The notes under the pieces: model-generated | Database searches by the model: none | The model's input: the letters and a program-made list of their open reading frames with translations, nothing else | Told to the model about the DNA's origin: nothing | Source of the DNA: PRS1 sp965250265 | GTDB taxonomy: Bacteria > Bacteroidota > Bacteroidia > Flavobacteriales > Flavobacteriaceae | DNA length: 64,000 bases | Direction of reading: 5' to 3' | NCBI GenBank assembly: GCA_965250265.1 | Contig: CBDFNO010000012.1 | Coordinates: 248,001 to 312,000, forward strand | Made by a program: the position numbers and the translations under genes | In this document: in pieces, positions 27,756 to 37,559 of the stretch | How positions within the stretch are numbered: the stretch's first letter is position 1 | Layout: every line of letters starts with the position of its first letter

Positions 27756-27837
27756 AGGTTAAGTTTCGGGGTAAACATATAAAAAAAAAATTAACAAACA
27801 AACATTTTGTCGAATATAATTGCATATAATCGATGAA
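27756..27837 (-). promoter_or_regulatory. Promoter/leader block shared with 30112-30180
   Basis: The plus strand has aggttaag, then ttcggggtaaacata at 27756-27779, and the 18-mer ttgcatataatcgatgaa at 27820-27837. Both recur upstream of the paralog at 30112-30134 and 30163-30180. On the coding strand TATGTTTA resembles a degenerate -7 box. Apart from this and the terminator at 28040-28070, the gap 27747-28093 is AT-rich with no convincing gene. Confidence 0.5.
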
Positions 27838-28039
27838 ATACCGTTTTTTTTTGTTTTTTTTGTAGGAAAAAACCTATTATTGTCAATAATAAATCCTAAA
27901 AATTTAATAAATCCTAAATAAAACATATAGTTAGAAGTTTTAATGGTTAATTTGGTTTTACCCATTTTAAAGTTGGCATAAAAACAATTATTAATGATTT
28001 TTCCAGAATTATCAAATTGATAGAGAAGCTTGAACAAAA

Positions 28040-28070
28040 AAACAGGTCAAACTATAAATTTGACCTGTTT
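28040..28070 (-). terminator. Terminator of the 669-residue T9SS gene
   Basis: A perfect 12-bp stem AAACAGGTCAAA / TTTGACCTGTTT with a seven-base loop. On the minus strand it is followed by a T run, which is the correct orientation for the gene ending at 28094. Confidence 0.88.
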
Positions 28071-28093
28071 AATAATATATATTTTCAAATTTA

Positions 28094-30103
28094 TTATTTA
28101 ACCACTATACGTTGAGCTTTTAAAACATTACCTTCTTCGTCAACTATTCGCAATAAATACAATCCACCAATAAGACCATTTAAATCAATTTGGGCCTTAT
28201 TGTATGGTCCATTAATGTAGACATTTTTAACTTGTATACCTTTGATATTATAAAGCGTGATATTAGCTTTTGTTTCATTAAAAACATCGCTTTCTACATA
28301 TAATGTGTGAGAAGCTGGGTTCGGAAACACTTTCATTTCTAAACTTTCAGTCAATTCCCCAATATTTTCATATGTTCGTGCTTGAGCATTGTTTACACAA
28401 TAGGTTACAGTATTGAGATTAATACTCATGTTGAAGCTTGTATTTCCATCAAATGCATCTGATAGACTTACAGTTACGGATTGTACCTTGCCTTGAATAT
28501 CTATTGAGGCAGAATTTACATTGTCACCACTAAAGGTACCATAAGTTTGAGAAACACCAGATTCATTTTTATAAAATACTTCAGCTAGCTCAATATATTT
28601 ACTGCTAGCTTTACCTTTTGTTTTTTGACTAATACCACTTATAGTAAATGAGATATCCTGACTATTAGTCGGTAAATTCAACGTAGTAGAATTAGATCCA
28701 CTACCAGTATGGGTTAATGGGTTAGAAGCAAAGTTACTTGTGGATTCGTCACAACTGCCAGTATTTTCACATCCATCAGGGATTCCATTTCCATTGTTAT
28801 CAATGGTATCATCAAATCCAGGACATTGATCATCGGCATCACAAACACCATCATTATCGCTGTCAGAGCATTGTGTACTACTTGAACAATAAGTTACAGT
28901 GCTAAAGTTAATATTCATGTTAAAACTCGTATTTCCGTCAAATTCGTCTGATAGACTTACAGAAACAGATTGTACAGTTCCATTTATATATACGTTGACG
29001 GAATTTACATCGGCTCCGCTGAATGTTCCATAAGTTTTGTTAGTACCAACTCCGTCTTTGTAAGATACAACAACACGTTCAATATACTTGCTACTAGCTT
29101 TACCTTTTAGCTTTTGGCCAATACTGCTAATGGAAAAGGAGACATCTCTGCTATCAGAAGGGAAGTTAATTGAAGCACTATTAGAGCCACTTCCGGAATG
29201 GCTTAATGAATTCCCTGAAAAGTTATCGGTATAGTTTTGACAAGTCGTGGATTCACATCCGTCAGGAACACCATTTCCATCCGTGTCAATACCATCATCG
29301 AATCCCGGACACTCGTCCTCAACATCACAAACACCATCATTATCTGCATCAGCAAAAGTACCAGAACATCCACAATTGGAATCATAAATATCATTGGTAG
29401 TACATGGATCACCGTCATCACATGATGTTCCAATTAAGGCATCATTTAATTCCGGACATTGGTCCTCAGAATCACAAACGCCATCATTATCAGCATCAAA
29501 AATACATTCTTCAGAAGGTTCACCAGTTGCAATAGAAATATCGTCAATATTCAAAATTAATTGTGAACCAGATATGTTTTGATGTCTAAATGCTATATAA
29601 ACCGTATTGCCGGCAAGAGAAGAAATATCCAAACTTCTGGTAACAAAGACTCCAGCAGCCCCAACTTCATCTGCATATTCGCCTCTTTGGACGGGACTTG
29701 ATTCAAAATCAGAAATTTGATCACCTGTAGCGGCATATATGGTATAATATTCATGAGCTAAAGAAGCCATTTCACCCCTAACTTTCCATGAAAGTTCAAT
29801 ACCATCGTTGGTATTAAATGAAGTCAAATCTATTGCATAAGAATAGATCCAATTGTCAGGATATAAGTCACCAACGCTAGAATTACGTGATCTGGAAGTT
29901 AAACATTTATGGCCACCATAAAAAGTACCATAATCTCTCCAATACCAGTCATACCCATCACCGTCACCATCAAATAGATTCCAACATACATCTACGACAT
30001 TTGAGTCATCAAAATTTTCAGAAATGGGTAAGGTGCTATCGCACTGAGCGTTTAAATTAAAAGTGTAGACAATAAGTGAAGCTAAAAGGAATAATTTTTT
30101 CAT
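28094..30103 (-). CDS. T9SS-secreted protein: choice-of-anchor J, thrombospondin type 3 repeats, two tandem beta domains
   Basis: A 669-residue modular exported protein. It has a signal peptide (1-19), then a choice-of-anchor J domain (about 25-195) nearly identical to the neighbouring 279-residue protein. Calcium-binding thrombospondin type 3 motifs follow (DADNDGVCDSEDQCP, DADNDGVCDVEDECP, DTDGNGVPDGCE). Then come two copies of a roughly 115-residue domain (SHSGSGSNSASINFPSDSRD and THTGSGSNSTTLNLPTNSQD), separated by another Asp-rich type 3 unit. The C-terminus is a T9SS sorting domain (LEMKVFPNPASHTLYVES to KAQRIVVK). Asp-rich linkers suggest calcium-stabilised stalks. The function is probably cell-surface or secreted adhesion; the target is unknown. 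Confidence 0.86.
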   Translation of the reverse strand: MKKLFLLASLIVYTFNLNAQCDSTLPISENFDDSNVVDVCWNLFDGDGDGYDWYWRDYGTFYGGHKCLTSRSRNSSVGDLYPDNWIYSYAIDLTSFNTNDGIELSWKVRGEMASLAHEYYTIYAATGDQISDFESSPVQRGEYADEVGAAGVFVTRSLDISSLAGNTVYIAFRHQNISGSQLILNIDDISIATGEPSEECIFDADNDGVCDSEDQCPELNDALIGTSCDDGDPCTTNDIYDSNCGCSGTFADADNDGVCDVEDECPGFDDGIDTDGNGVPDGCESTTCQNYTDNFSGNSLSHSGSGSNSASINFPSDSRDVSFSISSIGQKLKGKASSKYIERVVVSYKDGVGTNKTYGTFSGADVNSVNVYINGTVQSVSVSLSDEFDGNTSFNMNINFSTVTYCSSSTQCSDSDNDGVCDADDQCPGFDDTIDNNGNGIPDGCENTGSCDESTSNFASNPLTHTGSGSNSTTLNLPTNSQDISFTISGISQKTKGKASSKYIELAEVFYKNESGVSQTYGTFSGDNVNSASIDIQGKVQSVTVSLSDAFDGNTSFNMSINLNTVTYCVNNAQARTYENIGELTESLEMKVFPNPASHTLYVESDVFNETKANITLYNIKGIQVKNVYINGPYNKAQIDLNGLIGGLYLLRIVDEEGNVLKAQRIVVK

Positions 30104-30111
30104 AATAAACT

Positions 30112-30180
30112 AGGTTAAGTTCGGGGTAAACATAGATAAAAAATACAGAATAACAGATTTATTTGCATATAATCGATGAA
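30112..30180 (-). promoter_or_regulatory. Promoter/leader block of the 669-residue T9SS gene
   Basis: It contains the same two elements as 27756-27837: aggttaag followed by ttcggggtaaacata, and the 18-mer ttgcatataatcgatgaa. The distance between them is 16 bases shorter here. The rest of the gap up to 30475 holds only a loose hairpin at 30267-30310 and AT-rich sequence. Confidence 0.5.
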
Positions 30181-30266
30181 CTGCTATGAAATAATATTTT
30201 TTATGTAAGATAAAACTGATAATGTAAATTAGTAATAGCTAATAATTAATCCCGAATTATTTTAAT

Positions 30267-30310
30267 AAATACGCTGAAAAAGTCTTATAGGATGTTTTTA
30301 AAGCGTATTT
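30267..30310. terminator. Possible hairpin/terminator in the 30104-30475 gap
   Basis: Arms AAATACGCT and AGCGTATTT pair over nine bases around a long AT-rich loop that can add A5/T5 pairing. On the plus strand a T run follows, but no plus-strand gene lies upstream. It may end the DksA/TraR-like transcript on the minus strand, or be fortuitous. Confidence 0.3.
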
Positions 30311-30475
30311 TTTTCAATCCGAGCAAAACTAATTTAATTGTTGGTCTTTTAGGTGTTATAAAATTAAAGTTATTAAACTGGTTATTAAAGAGATAACGGC
30401 ATGAATTGACGTAAGCTTATAATTATTTTATATGTAGGACATTTATTATAAATTTATTAACCGTTTTGTAATCTT

Positions 30476-30808
30476 TCATCTAGCGCAATTCACACAAAAT
30501 CGTGTTTGTGGCATGAGCATAATTCTACCCATGGGGATATTGTTTTTACATTTGTTGCAAACACCAAAATCTTGTTCATTAATATTTAATAATGCAACTT
30601 TAAGATTATTAAGTTTCTGCTCAGCCTTTCTTAGCGCAGCTTCATTTACAGTTTTATTATTGATAGCATCCATTCTGGAGATTCTTCCAATAGCATTTTC
30701 GGGTGCAATAGGTTTTGTAAGATGTTTGTAGTTGGAAATTGATTGAAGCGTTTTTTCAATTTCTTCTTTTATATTTGTTTCAATTATTTTTAATTCTTTA
30801 AAATTCAT
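30476..30808 (-). CDS. DksA/TraR-type C4 zinc-finger protein
   Basis: A 110-residue protein with an N-terminal coiled-coil-like region (about 1-75) and a C-terminal C4 zinc finger (C84, C87, C105, C108). This is the DksA/TraR layout. DksA relatives bind the RNA polymerase secondary channel and modulate transcription in the stringent response, but the short DksA-like proteins of Bacteroidota are not well characterised. I chose the ATG at 30808 (MNFKELK). The longer frame from 30832 would start inside the clpC terminator hairpin at 30818-30850. It follows clpC on the same strand but is separated from it by that terminator. Confidence 0.8.
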   Translation of the reverse strand: MNFKELKIIETNIKEEIEKTLQSISNYKHLTKPIAPENAIGRISRMDAINNKTVNEAALRKAEQKLNNLKVALLNINEQDFGVCNKCKNNIPMGRIMLMPQTRFCVNCAR

Positions 30809-30817
30809 AATAATAAA

Positions 30818-30850
30818 AAATCCCACATTCATTCAAAGAAGGCAGGATTT
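30818..30850 (-). terminator. Terminator of clpC
   Basis: On the minus strand AAATCCTGC pairs with GTGGGATTT (nine pairs, two of them G-U) and is followed by TTTTTATT. It sits 20 bases after the clpC stop and just upstream of the zinc-finger gene start. Confidence 0.65.
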
Positions 30851-30870
30851 ATTTAATTTAAATTAAAACT

Positions 30871-33420
30871 TTATGTTTTAGTTGGTTTTTCCTGATGTTT
30901 AATCTTAATTATAAGTTCACTTGCTTCCTTGTTTAAGTCCATTGTAATAGTATCTCCTTCAAGAACATGAGACTTAATTATCTCTTCGGCTAAGGCGTCT
31001 TCAACATACTTTTGAATGGCTCTTTTTAAAGGTCTCGCACCATATTGTTGATCAAACCCTTTTTCAGCAATAAAAGCTTTTGCCTTTTTACTTAGTTTTA
31101 GTGTGTAACCTAATTCTTTTATTCTATCTAAAAGTTTTTCTAATTCTATATCAATAATTTTATCGATATCACTTTTCTCAAGAACATTAAACACGACAAC
31201 ATCATCTATTCTGTTTAAAAATTCTGGTGCAAAAGATTTCTTCAATGCATTTTCAATCACACTCTTTGCATTGGAACTAGCTTGAGATTTTTTTGCAGAG
31301 GTTCCAAAACCAACACCTAAACCAAAATCTTTGAGCTGACGTGTGCCAATATTTGAGGTCATAATAATTATAGTATTGCTAAAATCTATCTTTCTACCTA
31401 GACTATCTGTAATAAAACCATCATCCAAAATTTGCAATAACATATTAAATACATCTGGATGTGCTTTTTCAATTTCGTCTAAAAGTACAACAGCATAAGG
31501 TTTGCGTCTAACCTTTTCTGTAAGTTGACCACCTTCTTCATATCCAACATATCCAGGTGGTGCTCCAATTAAACGAGAAATAGCAAATTTTTCCATGTAT
31601 TCGCTCATATCAACTCTTACAAGAGAGTCTTCGCTATCAAACAACTCGCTTGCCAAGACTTTTGCCAATTGTGTTTTACCAACACCTGTTTGTCCTAAAA
31701 ATATAAATGAGCCAATAGGCTTGTTAGGATCTTTAAGTCCAGCACGATTGCGCTGTATCGCACTCACAACTTTAGCTACTGCTTCATCTTGACCGATTAC
31801 TTTACCTTTTATTAATTCAGGAAGTTGGGCCAATTTATTACTTTCAGTCTGAGCAACACGATTTACAGGAATTCCGGTCATCATTGACACTACGTCAGCC
31901 ACATTTTCTTCGGTGACAATTTCGCGATGTTGTTTTGATTCTTCTTCCCATTTTATTTGAGCTTCAGAAAGACTTTTTTCTAATCGTTTTTCATCATCAC
32001 GAAGTTTCGCAGCCTCTTCATATTTTTGCTTTTTAACAACTGTATTTTTAGTTTCTTTAACTGATTCGAGTTGATTCTCGAGTTCAACAATTTGCTCTGG
32101 CACATCAATATTTGTAATGTGTACACGCGATCCAGCTTCGTCTAAAGCATCAATGGCTTTATCAGGTAAATATCGCTCTGTCATGTATCGATTTGTCAAC
32201 TTCACACAGGCAATAAGAGCTTCATCAGTGTATTCTACATTATGATGTTCTTCGTATTTATCTTTAATATTATTTAAAATTTCTATAGTTTCATTAACGC
32301 TTGTTGGCTCAACTATAATTTTTTGAAAACGACGCTCTAGAGCACCATCCTTTTCAATATATTGTCTGTATTCATCAAGGGTTGTAGCTCCAATACATTG
32401 AATTTCTCCACGAGCCAATGCTGGCTTAAGCATGTTTGAAGCATCTAAACTTCCAGTGGCACCACCAGCCCCAACTATGGTATGTATTTCGTCAATAAAA
32501 AGGATAATGTCATCGTTTTTTTCCAATTCATTCATTACAGCTTTCATGCGTTCTTCAAACTGGCCTCTGTATTTAGTCCCAGCAACTAAACTTGCTAAAT
32601 CTAAAGTAACAACACGTTTGTTAAAAAGAATACGTGACACTTTGCGCTTAATAATTCTATTCGCAAGACCTTCGGCAATTGCACTTTTACCAACACCAGG
32701 CTCTCCTATTAATAATGGATTATTTTTCTTTCTTCTACTTAAAATTTGTGAGACTCGTTGTATTTCTTTTTCTCTACCAATTACAGGGTCGAGTTTACCT
32801 TCTTCTGCCATAGAAGTGAGGTCTCGTCCAAAATTATCTAAAACAGGAGTTTTAGATTTTTTTGCTCCTTTAGCCGTAGGTTGACTAAATAGATTTTCTT
32901 TAGAACTTTCTTCAGGAGAAGCTTCTTCATCAGAAAACGATTCAGCCTTTGTTGGTTCTATAAAATCATCGTCATTCGCAATCATAAATTTAAATTGTTC
33001 TTTTACGTTGTCGTAGTCTACTTTAAGTTTATTTAAAAGCTTAGTAGTTGGATCATTTTCATTTCGCAATACGCATAATAATAAATGTGCAGTATTTATT
33101 GATGTACTTTGAAATAGTTTTGCTTCTAAAAAGGTTGTTTTCAAAGCACGTTCTGCTTGCCTTGTTAGATGTAAGTTCTTTTTTTCGTTAGAAGAAATTG
33201 TAGTGCTAGGATTTGCAGGGCTTAAAATCTCTACTTTTCGTCTTAAATGATTTAGATCAATATCCAAAGCTCCTAAAATATCAATAGCCTTTCCATTACC
33301 ATCACGTAAAAGTCCAAGCATTAAGTGTTCAGTGCCAATAAAATCATGACCTAAACGCAATGCTTCTTCTTTACTATAAGCAATTACATCTTTTACTCTT
33401 GGTGAAAAATTATCATCCAT
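30871..33420 (-). CDS. clpC: ATP-dependent Clp protease ATP-binding subunit ClpC
   Basis: An 849-residue HSP100 unfoldase that feeds substrates to ClpP. It has two Clp-N repeats (about 1-145), then AAA+ module 1 with Walker A GEPGVGKS (239-246). A UVR-like/coiled middle segment follows (KYEEAAKLRDDEKRLEKSL), and AAA+ module 2 has Walker A GQTGVGKT. The C-terminal D2-small domain (GARPLKRAIQKYVEDALAEEI) is present. The UVR segment and overall length point to ClpC rather than ClpA or ClpB. A 262-base AT-rich gap separates it from divergent gyrA; I could not pick a confident promoter there. Confidence 0.94.
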   Translation of the reverse strand: MDDNFSPRVKDVIAYSKEEALRLGHDFIGTEHLMLGLLRDGNGKAIDILGALDIDLNHLRRKVEILSPANPSTTISSNEKKNLHLTRQAERALKTTFLEAKLFQSTSINTAHLLLCVLRNENDPTTKLLNKLKVDYDNVKEQFKFMIANDDDFIEPTKAESFSDEEASPEESSKENLFSQPTAKGAKKSKTPVLDNFGRDLTSMAEEGKLDPVIGREKEIQRVSQILSRRKKNNPLLIGEPGVGKSAIAEGLANRIIKRKVSRILFNKRVVTLDLASLVAGTKYRGQFEERMKAVMNELEKNDDIILFIDEIHTIVGAGGATGSLDASNMLKPALARGEIQCIGATTLDEYRQYIEKDGALERRFQKIIVEPTSVNETIEILNNIKDKYEEHHNVEYTDEALIACVKLTNRYMTERYLPDKAIDALDEAGSRVHITNIDVPEQIVELENQLESVKETKNTVVKKQKYEEAAKLRDDEKRLEKSLSEAQIKWEEESKQHREIVTEENVADVVSMMTGIPVNRVAQTESNKLAQLPELIKGKVIGQDEAVAKVVSAIQRNRAGLKDPNKPIGSFIFLGQTGVGKTQLAKVLASELFDSEDSLVRVDMSEYMEKFAISRLIGAPPGYVGYEEGGQLTEKVRRKPYAVVLLDEIEKAHPDVFNMLLQILDDGFITDSLGRKIDFSNTIIIMTSNIGTRQLKDFGLGVGFGTSAKKSQASSNAKSVIENALKKSFAPEFLNRIDDVVVFNVLEKSDIDKIIDIELEKLLDRIKELGYTLKLSKKAKAFIAEKGFDQQYGARPLKRAIQKYVEDALAEEIIKSHVLEGDTITMDLNKEASELIIKIKHQEKPTKT

Positions 33421-33682
33421 AAATTAATTCCTTTCTGCATTAAAAATAATAAAAACAACTAAATAAAGGCAAAAACTATACCTTAATTATTATTTAAGTT
33501 GCTAAATGACAAAAAAAACTTTAAAAAATCAAAATATTTAACATCATACTTATTAACGAAAAACATATAGAATATTGTTGATAAAAAGTCTTAAAAAACG
33601 GTTGATAAAATAGCTGCTAGACTAACAAAATTCTTATATTAGCTCGATTTGAAAACCTACTAGAAAACTAATTAAATCATAT

Positions 33683-36214
33683 ATGACAGAAGGAGAAAAA
33701 CTCATTCCAATTAATATTGAAGATGAAATGAAATCGGCTTACATTGATTACTCAATGTCAGTCATTGTGTCACGTGCACTGCCAGATGTAAGAGATGGAT
33801 TAAAACCTGTGCATAGACGTGTATTATTTGGGATGCATGAATTAGGTATTAGAGCTAATACAGCACATAAAAAGTCAGCAAGGATTGTTGGGGAAGTTTT
33901 AGGTAAGTATCACCCTCATGGTGATACTTCGGTTTATGATGCTATGGTTCGGATGGCCCAAGAATGGAGTTTACGATATATGCTTGTAGATGGTCAAGGT
34001 AACTTTGGTTCTATTGATGGGGACAGTCCAGCAGCAATGCGTTATACTGAAGCTCGTATGCGCAAAATATCTGAAGAGATGCTGGCAGATATTGATAAGG
34101 AAACAGTTGATCATAAACTTAATTTTGACGATACACTACGAGAGCCAACAGTGCTTCCAACACGTATTCCAGGACTTTTAGTTAATGGTGCTTCTGGTAT
34201 TGCAGTTGGAATGGCAACTAATATGCCACCACATAATCTTTCTGAAGTTGTAAGTGGTATTATAGCATATATAGAAAATAATGATATTGATATTGATGAA
34301 CTTATTACACATGTAAAAGCTCCAGATTTTCCAACCGGAGGAATTATTTATGGTTATGATGGTGTGCGTGAAGCTTTTAAAACTGGTCGAGGACGTATAG
34401 TTATGCGTGGTAAGGCAATTATTGAAGAAGTGCAAGGGCGGGAATGTATTATTGTTACTGAAATTCCTTTTCAAGTTAATAAGGCAGATATGATTAAAAA
34501 AACTGCCGATATAATTAATGATAAAAAATTAGAAGGAATTTCAACTATTCGAGATGAATCCGATAGAAATGGAATGCGTATTGTGTATGTATTAAAACGT
34601 GATGCCATCCCAAATATAGTTCTTAATAAACTCTATAAGTATACAGCATTACAATCTTCATTTAGTGTAAATAACATTGCTTTGGTGAAAGGGCGGCCAC
34701 AAATGTTGAATCTTAAGGATATGATTCATCATTTTGTTGAACATCGTCATGAAGTTGTGGTTCTTAGAACAAAATACGAATTACGCAAAGCGGAAGAAAG
34801 AGCACATATTTTAGAAGGTTTAATCATTGCATCTGATAATATTGATGAAGTAATTAAATTAATTCGTGCTTCAGCAAATGCAGATGAGGCGAAACAGAAA
34901 TTAATTGATAGGTTTAAATTAAGCGATATACAAGCCAAGGCAATAGTAGAGATGCGTCTACGTCAATTAACAGGATTAGAACAAGATAAACTTCGGGCTG
35001 AGTATGATGCATTATTGGTAACTATTGAAGATTTAAAAGACATTCTAGATAAGAAAGAGCGTCGCATGGATATCATAAAAGAAGAACTAGATCATGTTAA
35101 AGAAAAATATGGTGATGAGCGTCGTTCGGTGATTGAATATGCAGGTGGTGACTTGTCTATTGAAGATATGATTCCTAACGAAAAGGTAGTAATTACAATT
35201 TCTCATGCTGGTTATATTAAACGTACATCATTAACAGAATATAGAACTCAAAATAGAGGTGGCGTTGGACAAAAAGCATCTACCACAAGAAATGAAGATT
35301 TCTTAGAGCATTTATTTGTGGGAACAAACCACCAATACATGCTGTTCTTTACACAAAAAGGAAAATGTTTCTGGATGCGTGTTTATGAGATTCCAGAAGG
35401 AAGTAAAACTTCTAAAGGTAGAGCGATTCAAAACTTGATTAATATAGAGCAAGATGACAAGGTAAAAGCATTTATTTGTACTCAAGATCTTAAAGATGAA
35501 GACTATATTAATAGTCATTATGTAATTATGGCTACTAATAAAGGCCAAGTTAAAAAGACATCATTAGAGCAGTATTCCAGACCAAGAGTTAATGGGATTA
35601 ATGCAATTACTATTAGAGAAGATGATGAGTTACTAGAAGCCAAGCTTACTACTGGAGAAAGTCAAGTTATGCTAGCGTTAAAATCGGGTAAGGCCATTAG
35701 ATTTGAAGAGGCTAAAACTAGACCAATGGGTAGAAATGCTTCTGGAGTTAGAGGTATTAGGCTATCAAATGATAATGATGAGGTTATCGGAATGATTTCC
35801 GTAAATGATATGGAAAGTAATATATTAGTAGTTTCAGAAAATGGTTTTGGCAAGCGCTCTAAATTAGAAGATTATAGAATTACAAATAGAGGTGGAAAAG
35901 GAGTAAAAACCATTTCTATTACAGAAAAAACAGGTAACTTAGTGTCGATAAAAAATGTTACTGACGATGACGACCTTATGATTATTAATAGATCTGGAAT
36001 TGCTATTAGAATGGCAGTTCAAGATTTGCGGGTTATGGGTAGAGCAACTCAAGGTGTGAAATTAATTAATTTAAAGAGTAACGATTCTATCGCAGCAGTT
36101 GCAAAAGTAATGCATGATGAGGATGATGTTGAACATGCAGAAGGTGCTGACACTGTTGTTAATGATAACGATGGCACAACTCTTGATAATAATGAAACGG
36201 AAAATAATAATTAA
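33683..36214 (+). CDS. gyrA: DNA gyrase subunit A
   Basis: An 843-residue type IIA topoisomerase subunit. The breakage-reunion domain begins with SAYIDYSMSVIVSRALPDVR. The catalytic tyrosine is Y121 in AAMRYTEARM. The quinolone-resistance-determining region reads YHPHGDTSVYDAMVRMAQ; T82 occupies the E. coli Ser83 position and D86 the Asp87 position. The C-terminal beta-pinwheel carries the gyrase box-like TNRGGKG, which separates it from ParC. An acidic tail rich in Asp, Asn and Glu ends the protein. The TPR gene follows after 17 bases, so they are probably cotranscribed. Confidence 0.95.
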   Translation: MTEGEKLIPINIEDEMKSAYIDYSMSVIVSRALPDVRDGLKPVHRRVLFGMHELGIRANTAHKKSARIVGEVLGKYHPHGDTSVYDAMVRMAQEWSLRYMLVDGQGNFGSIDGDSPAAMRYTEARMRKISEEMLADIDKETVDHKLNFDDTLREPTVLPTRIPGLLVNGASGIAVGMATNMPPHNLSEVVSGIIAYIENNDIDIDELITHVKAPDFPTGGIIYGYDGVREAFKTGRGRIVMRGKAIIEEVQGRECIIVTEIPFQVNKADMIKKTADIINDKKLEGISTIRDESDRNGMRIVYVLKRDAIPNIVLNKLYKYTALQSSFSVNNIALVKGRPQMLNLKDMIHHFVEHRHEVVVLRTKYELRKAEERAHILEGLIIASDNIDEVIKLIRASANADEAKQKLIDRFKLSDIQAKAIVEMRLRQLTGLEQDKLRAEYDALLVTIEDLKDILDKKERRMDIIKEELDHVKEKYGDERRSVIEYAGGDLSIEDMIPNEKVVITISHAGYIKRTSLTEYRTQNRGGVGQKASTTRNEDFLEHLFVGTNHQYMLFFTQKGKCFWMRVYEIPEGSKTSKGRAIQNLINIEQDDKVKAFICTQDLKDEDYINSHYVIMATNKGQVKKTSLEQYSRPRVNGINAITIREDDELLEAKLTTGESQVMLALKSGKAIRFEEAKTRPMGRNASGVRGIRLSNDNDEVIGMISVNDMESNILVVSENGFGKRSKLEDYRITNRGGKGVKTISITEKTGNLVSIKNVTDDDDLMIINRSGIAIRMAVQDLRVMGRATQGVKLINLKSNDSIAAVAKVMHDEDDVEHAEGADTVVNDNDGTTLDNNETENNN

Positions 36215-36231
36215 TATTTAAACTTACTAAA

Positions 36232-37506
36232 ATGAAAAAACAGTTTGTATTAGGTTTAGCTTTGATGGTTGGCTTGTTCTCTTTTGCTCAAAAGAAAGAA
36301 CTAAAAGCAGCAGAAAAGGCTATTAAAAGCAGCAATTATGCTGATGCTAAGTCAGAAATAAAAAATGCAGAAGCACTTTTATCTGCAATGGACGACAAAA
36401 CAAAGTCTAAGTTCTACTTTTTAAAAGGACAAGCCTTGTATGCCAATGGATTAGGAAATGATTCTGATATAACTGAAGCTTTAAATAGCTTTAAAATGCT
36501 GACAGATATTGAAGAAGTATCTGGTAAAAGGATTTATACAACTCAAGCGAATGAAATAAAATTAAATATGAGTAATGCTTTTATTAAAAAAGCAAGTGAT
36601 GCTTTTGAACAAAAAAACTACTCTGTATCATCAGTTAATTTTGAAAGAGCTTATAGAGTATCTACAAGCGATACATTATATTTGTTTAACTCGGCTTCGG
36701 TTGCTGTTTTAGGAAAACAGTACGATATGGCTTTAAAAACATATGATGAGCTAATGTCAATTGGATACACAGGAATTTCAGAAGAGTTTATGGCTACTGA
36801 AATTGAATCAGGTGAAGAGCAACCTTTTCCTAATCAAATGTTGAGAGATATTTCAATTACAGGAGGGACACACGAAAAGGCGAGAAATGTAAAATCTGAA
36901 TCTAAAGCTGGTGAAATAGCTAAAAATGTAGCTCTTATATATGTTGAATTAGGAGAAAATGAAAAAGCAATTGACGCTATTGAAAAAGCAAAAATGATGA
37001 GCCCAAATGATTTTAACTTATTGGTTTCCGAAGCAAATATTAGATATAAAATTGGTGATAAAGATAAGTATAAAGAACTTGTTACTCAGGCACTAGAGAT
37101 TAATCCAAATAATGTCGATTTGTTATTTAATTTAGGAGTAGTTGCAGCTGATGAAAATGATGTAGAATCTGCAAAAAAATATTATAACATGGCTATTGAA
37201 ACAGATCCATCGTATACTAAAGCAAAAATGAATATGGCTGCATTAATTTTAGACCAGGAGCAAGGCATTATTGATGAAATGAATGGATTGGGGAGTTCAG
37301 CTGCAGATGATAAAAAATATGATGAGCTAAAGGAGAGTAGACAACAACTTTACAAAGATGCCATACCATATTTAGTTGCAATATTAGATGTAGAGCCTGA
37401 TAACTTAAGTGCAGCTAAAACCTTAATGAATATTTATAGTGCTATTGATGACATGCCAAATTTTAATGCTATGAAGGCAAAAGTAGATGAATTAAGTAAT
37501 AATTAA
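36232..37506 (+). CDS. Exported TPR-repeat protein downstream of gyrA
   Basis: A 424-residue protein with a short signal peptide (MKKQFVLGLALMVGLFSFA) followed by TPR-type helical repeats. Readable units include NVALIYVELGENEKAIDAIE, LLVSEANIRYKIGDKDKYKE and LLFNLGVVAADENDVESAKK. TPRs mediate protein-protein contacts, so it is probably a periplasmic scaffold of unknown partner. It begins 17 bases after gyrA and ends before a strong terminator. The gyrA-TPR arrangement occurs in other Flavobacteriia as far as I recall; a functional link to gyrase is not implied. Confidence 0.85.
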   Translation: MKKQFVLGLALMVGLFSFAQKKELKAAEKAIKSSNYADAKSEIKNAEALLSAMDDKTKSKFYFLKGQALYANGLGNDSDITEALNSFKMLTDIEEVSGKRIYTTQANEIKLNMSNAFIKKASDAFEQKNYSVSSVNFERAYRVSTSDTLYLFNSASVAVLGKQYDMALKTYDELMSIGYTGISEEFMATEIESGEEQPFPNQMLRDISITGGTHEKARNVKSESKAGEIAKNVALIYVELGENEKAIDAIEKAKMMSPNDFNLLVSEANIRYKIGDKDKYKELVTQALEINPNNVDLLFNLGVVAADENDVESAKKYYNMAIETDPSYTKAKMNMAALILDQEQGIIDEMNGLGSSAADDKKYDELKESRQQLYKDAIPYLVAILDVEPDNLSAAKTLMNIYSAIDDMPNFNAMKAKVDELSNN

Positions 37507-37531
37507 TTTATTCTAAAATATTAAATTATAT

Positions 37532-37559
37532 AAAAATGCCACTATGTAGTGGCATTTTT
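37532..37559. terminator. Bidirectional terminator (gyrA-TPR / NlpC gene)
   Basis: AAAAATGCCACT and AGTGGCATTTTT form a 12-bp stem with a four-base loop between convergent genes. The downstream arm overlaps the stop codon of the NlpC/P60 gene by two bases. Confidence 0.88.

Noticed and set aside
27759..28037. 92-residue minus-strand frame between the two choice-of-anchor J genes
   Set aside because: It covers the promoter block of the downstream gene and consists of low-complexity AT-rich codons. There is no recognisable domain.
30808..30832. Longer start (30832) for the DksA/TraR-like protein
   Set aside because: The extra codons lie within the clpC terminator hairpin and T run. The ATG at 30808 gives a normal family N-terminus.
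32432..32884. 150-residue frame opposite clpC
   Set aside because: It is antisense to conserved AAA+ coding sequence and unlike any known protein; a shadow frame.
33920..33950. Thr82 in the GyrA quinolone region as a resistance mutation
   Set aside because: Thr at the E. coli Ser83-equivalent position is, as far as I recall, seen in wild-type bacteria too. Without relatives for comparison there is no basis to call resistance.
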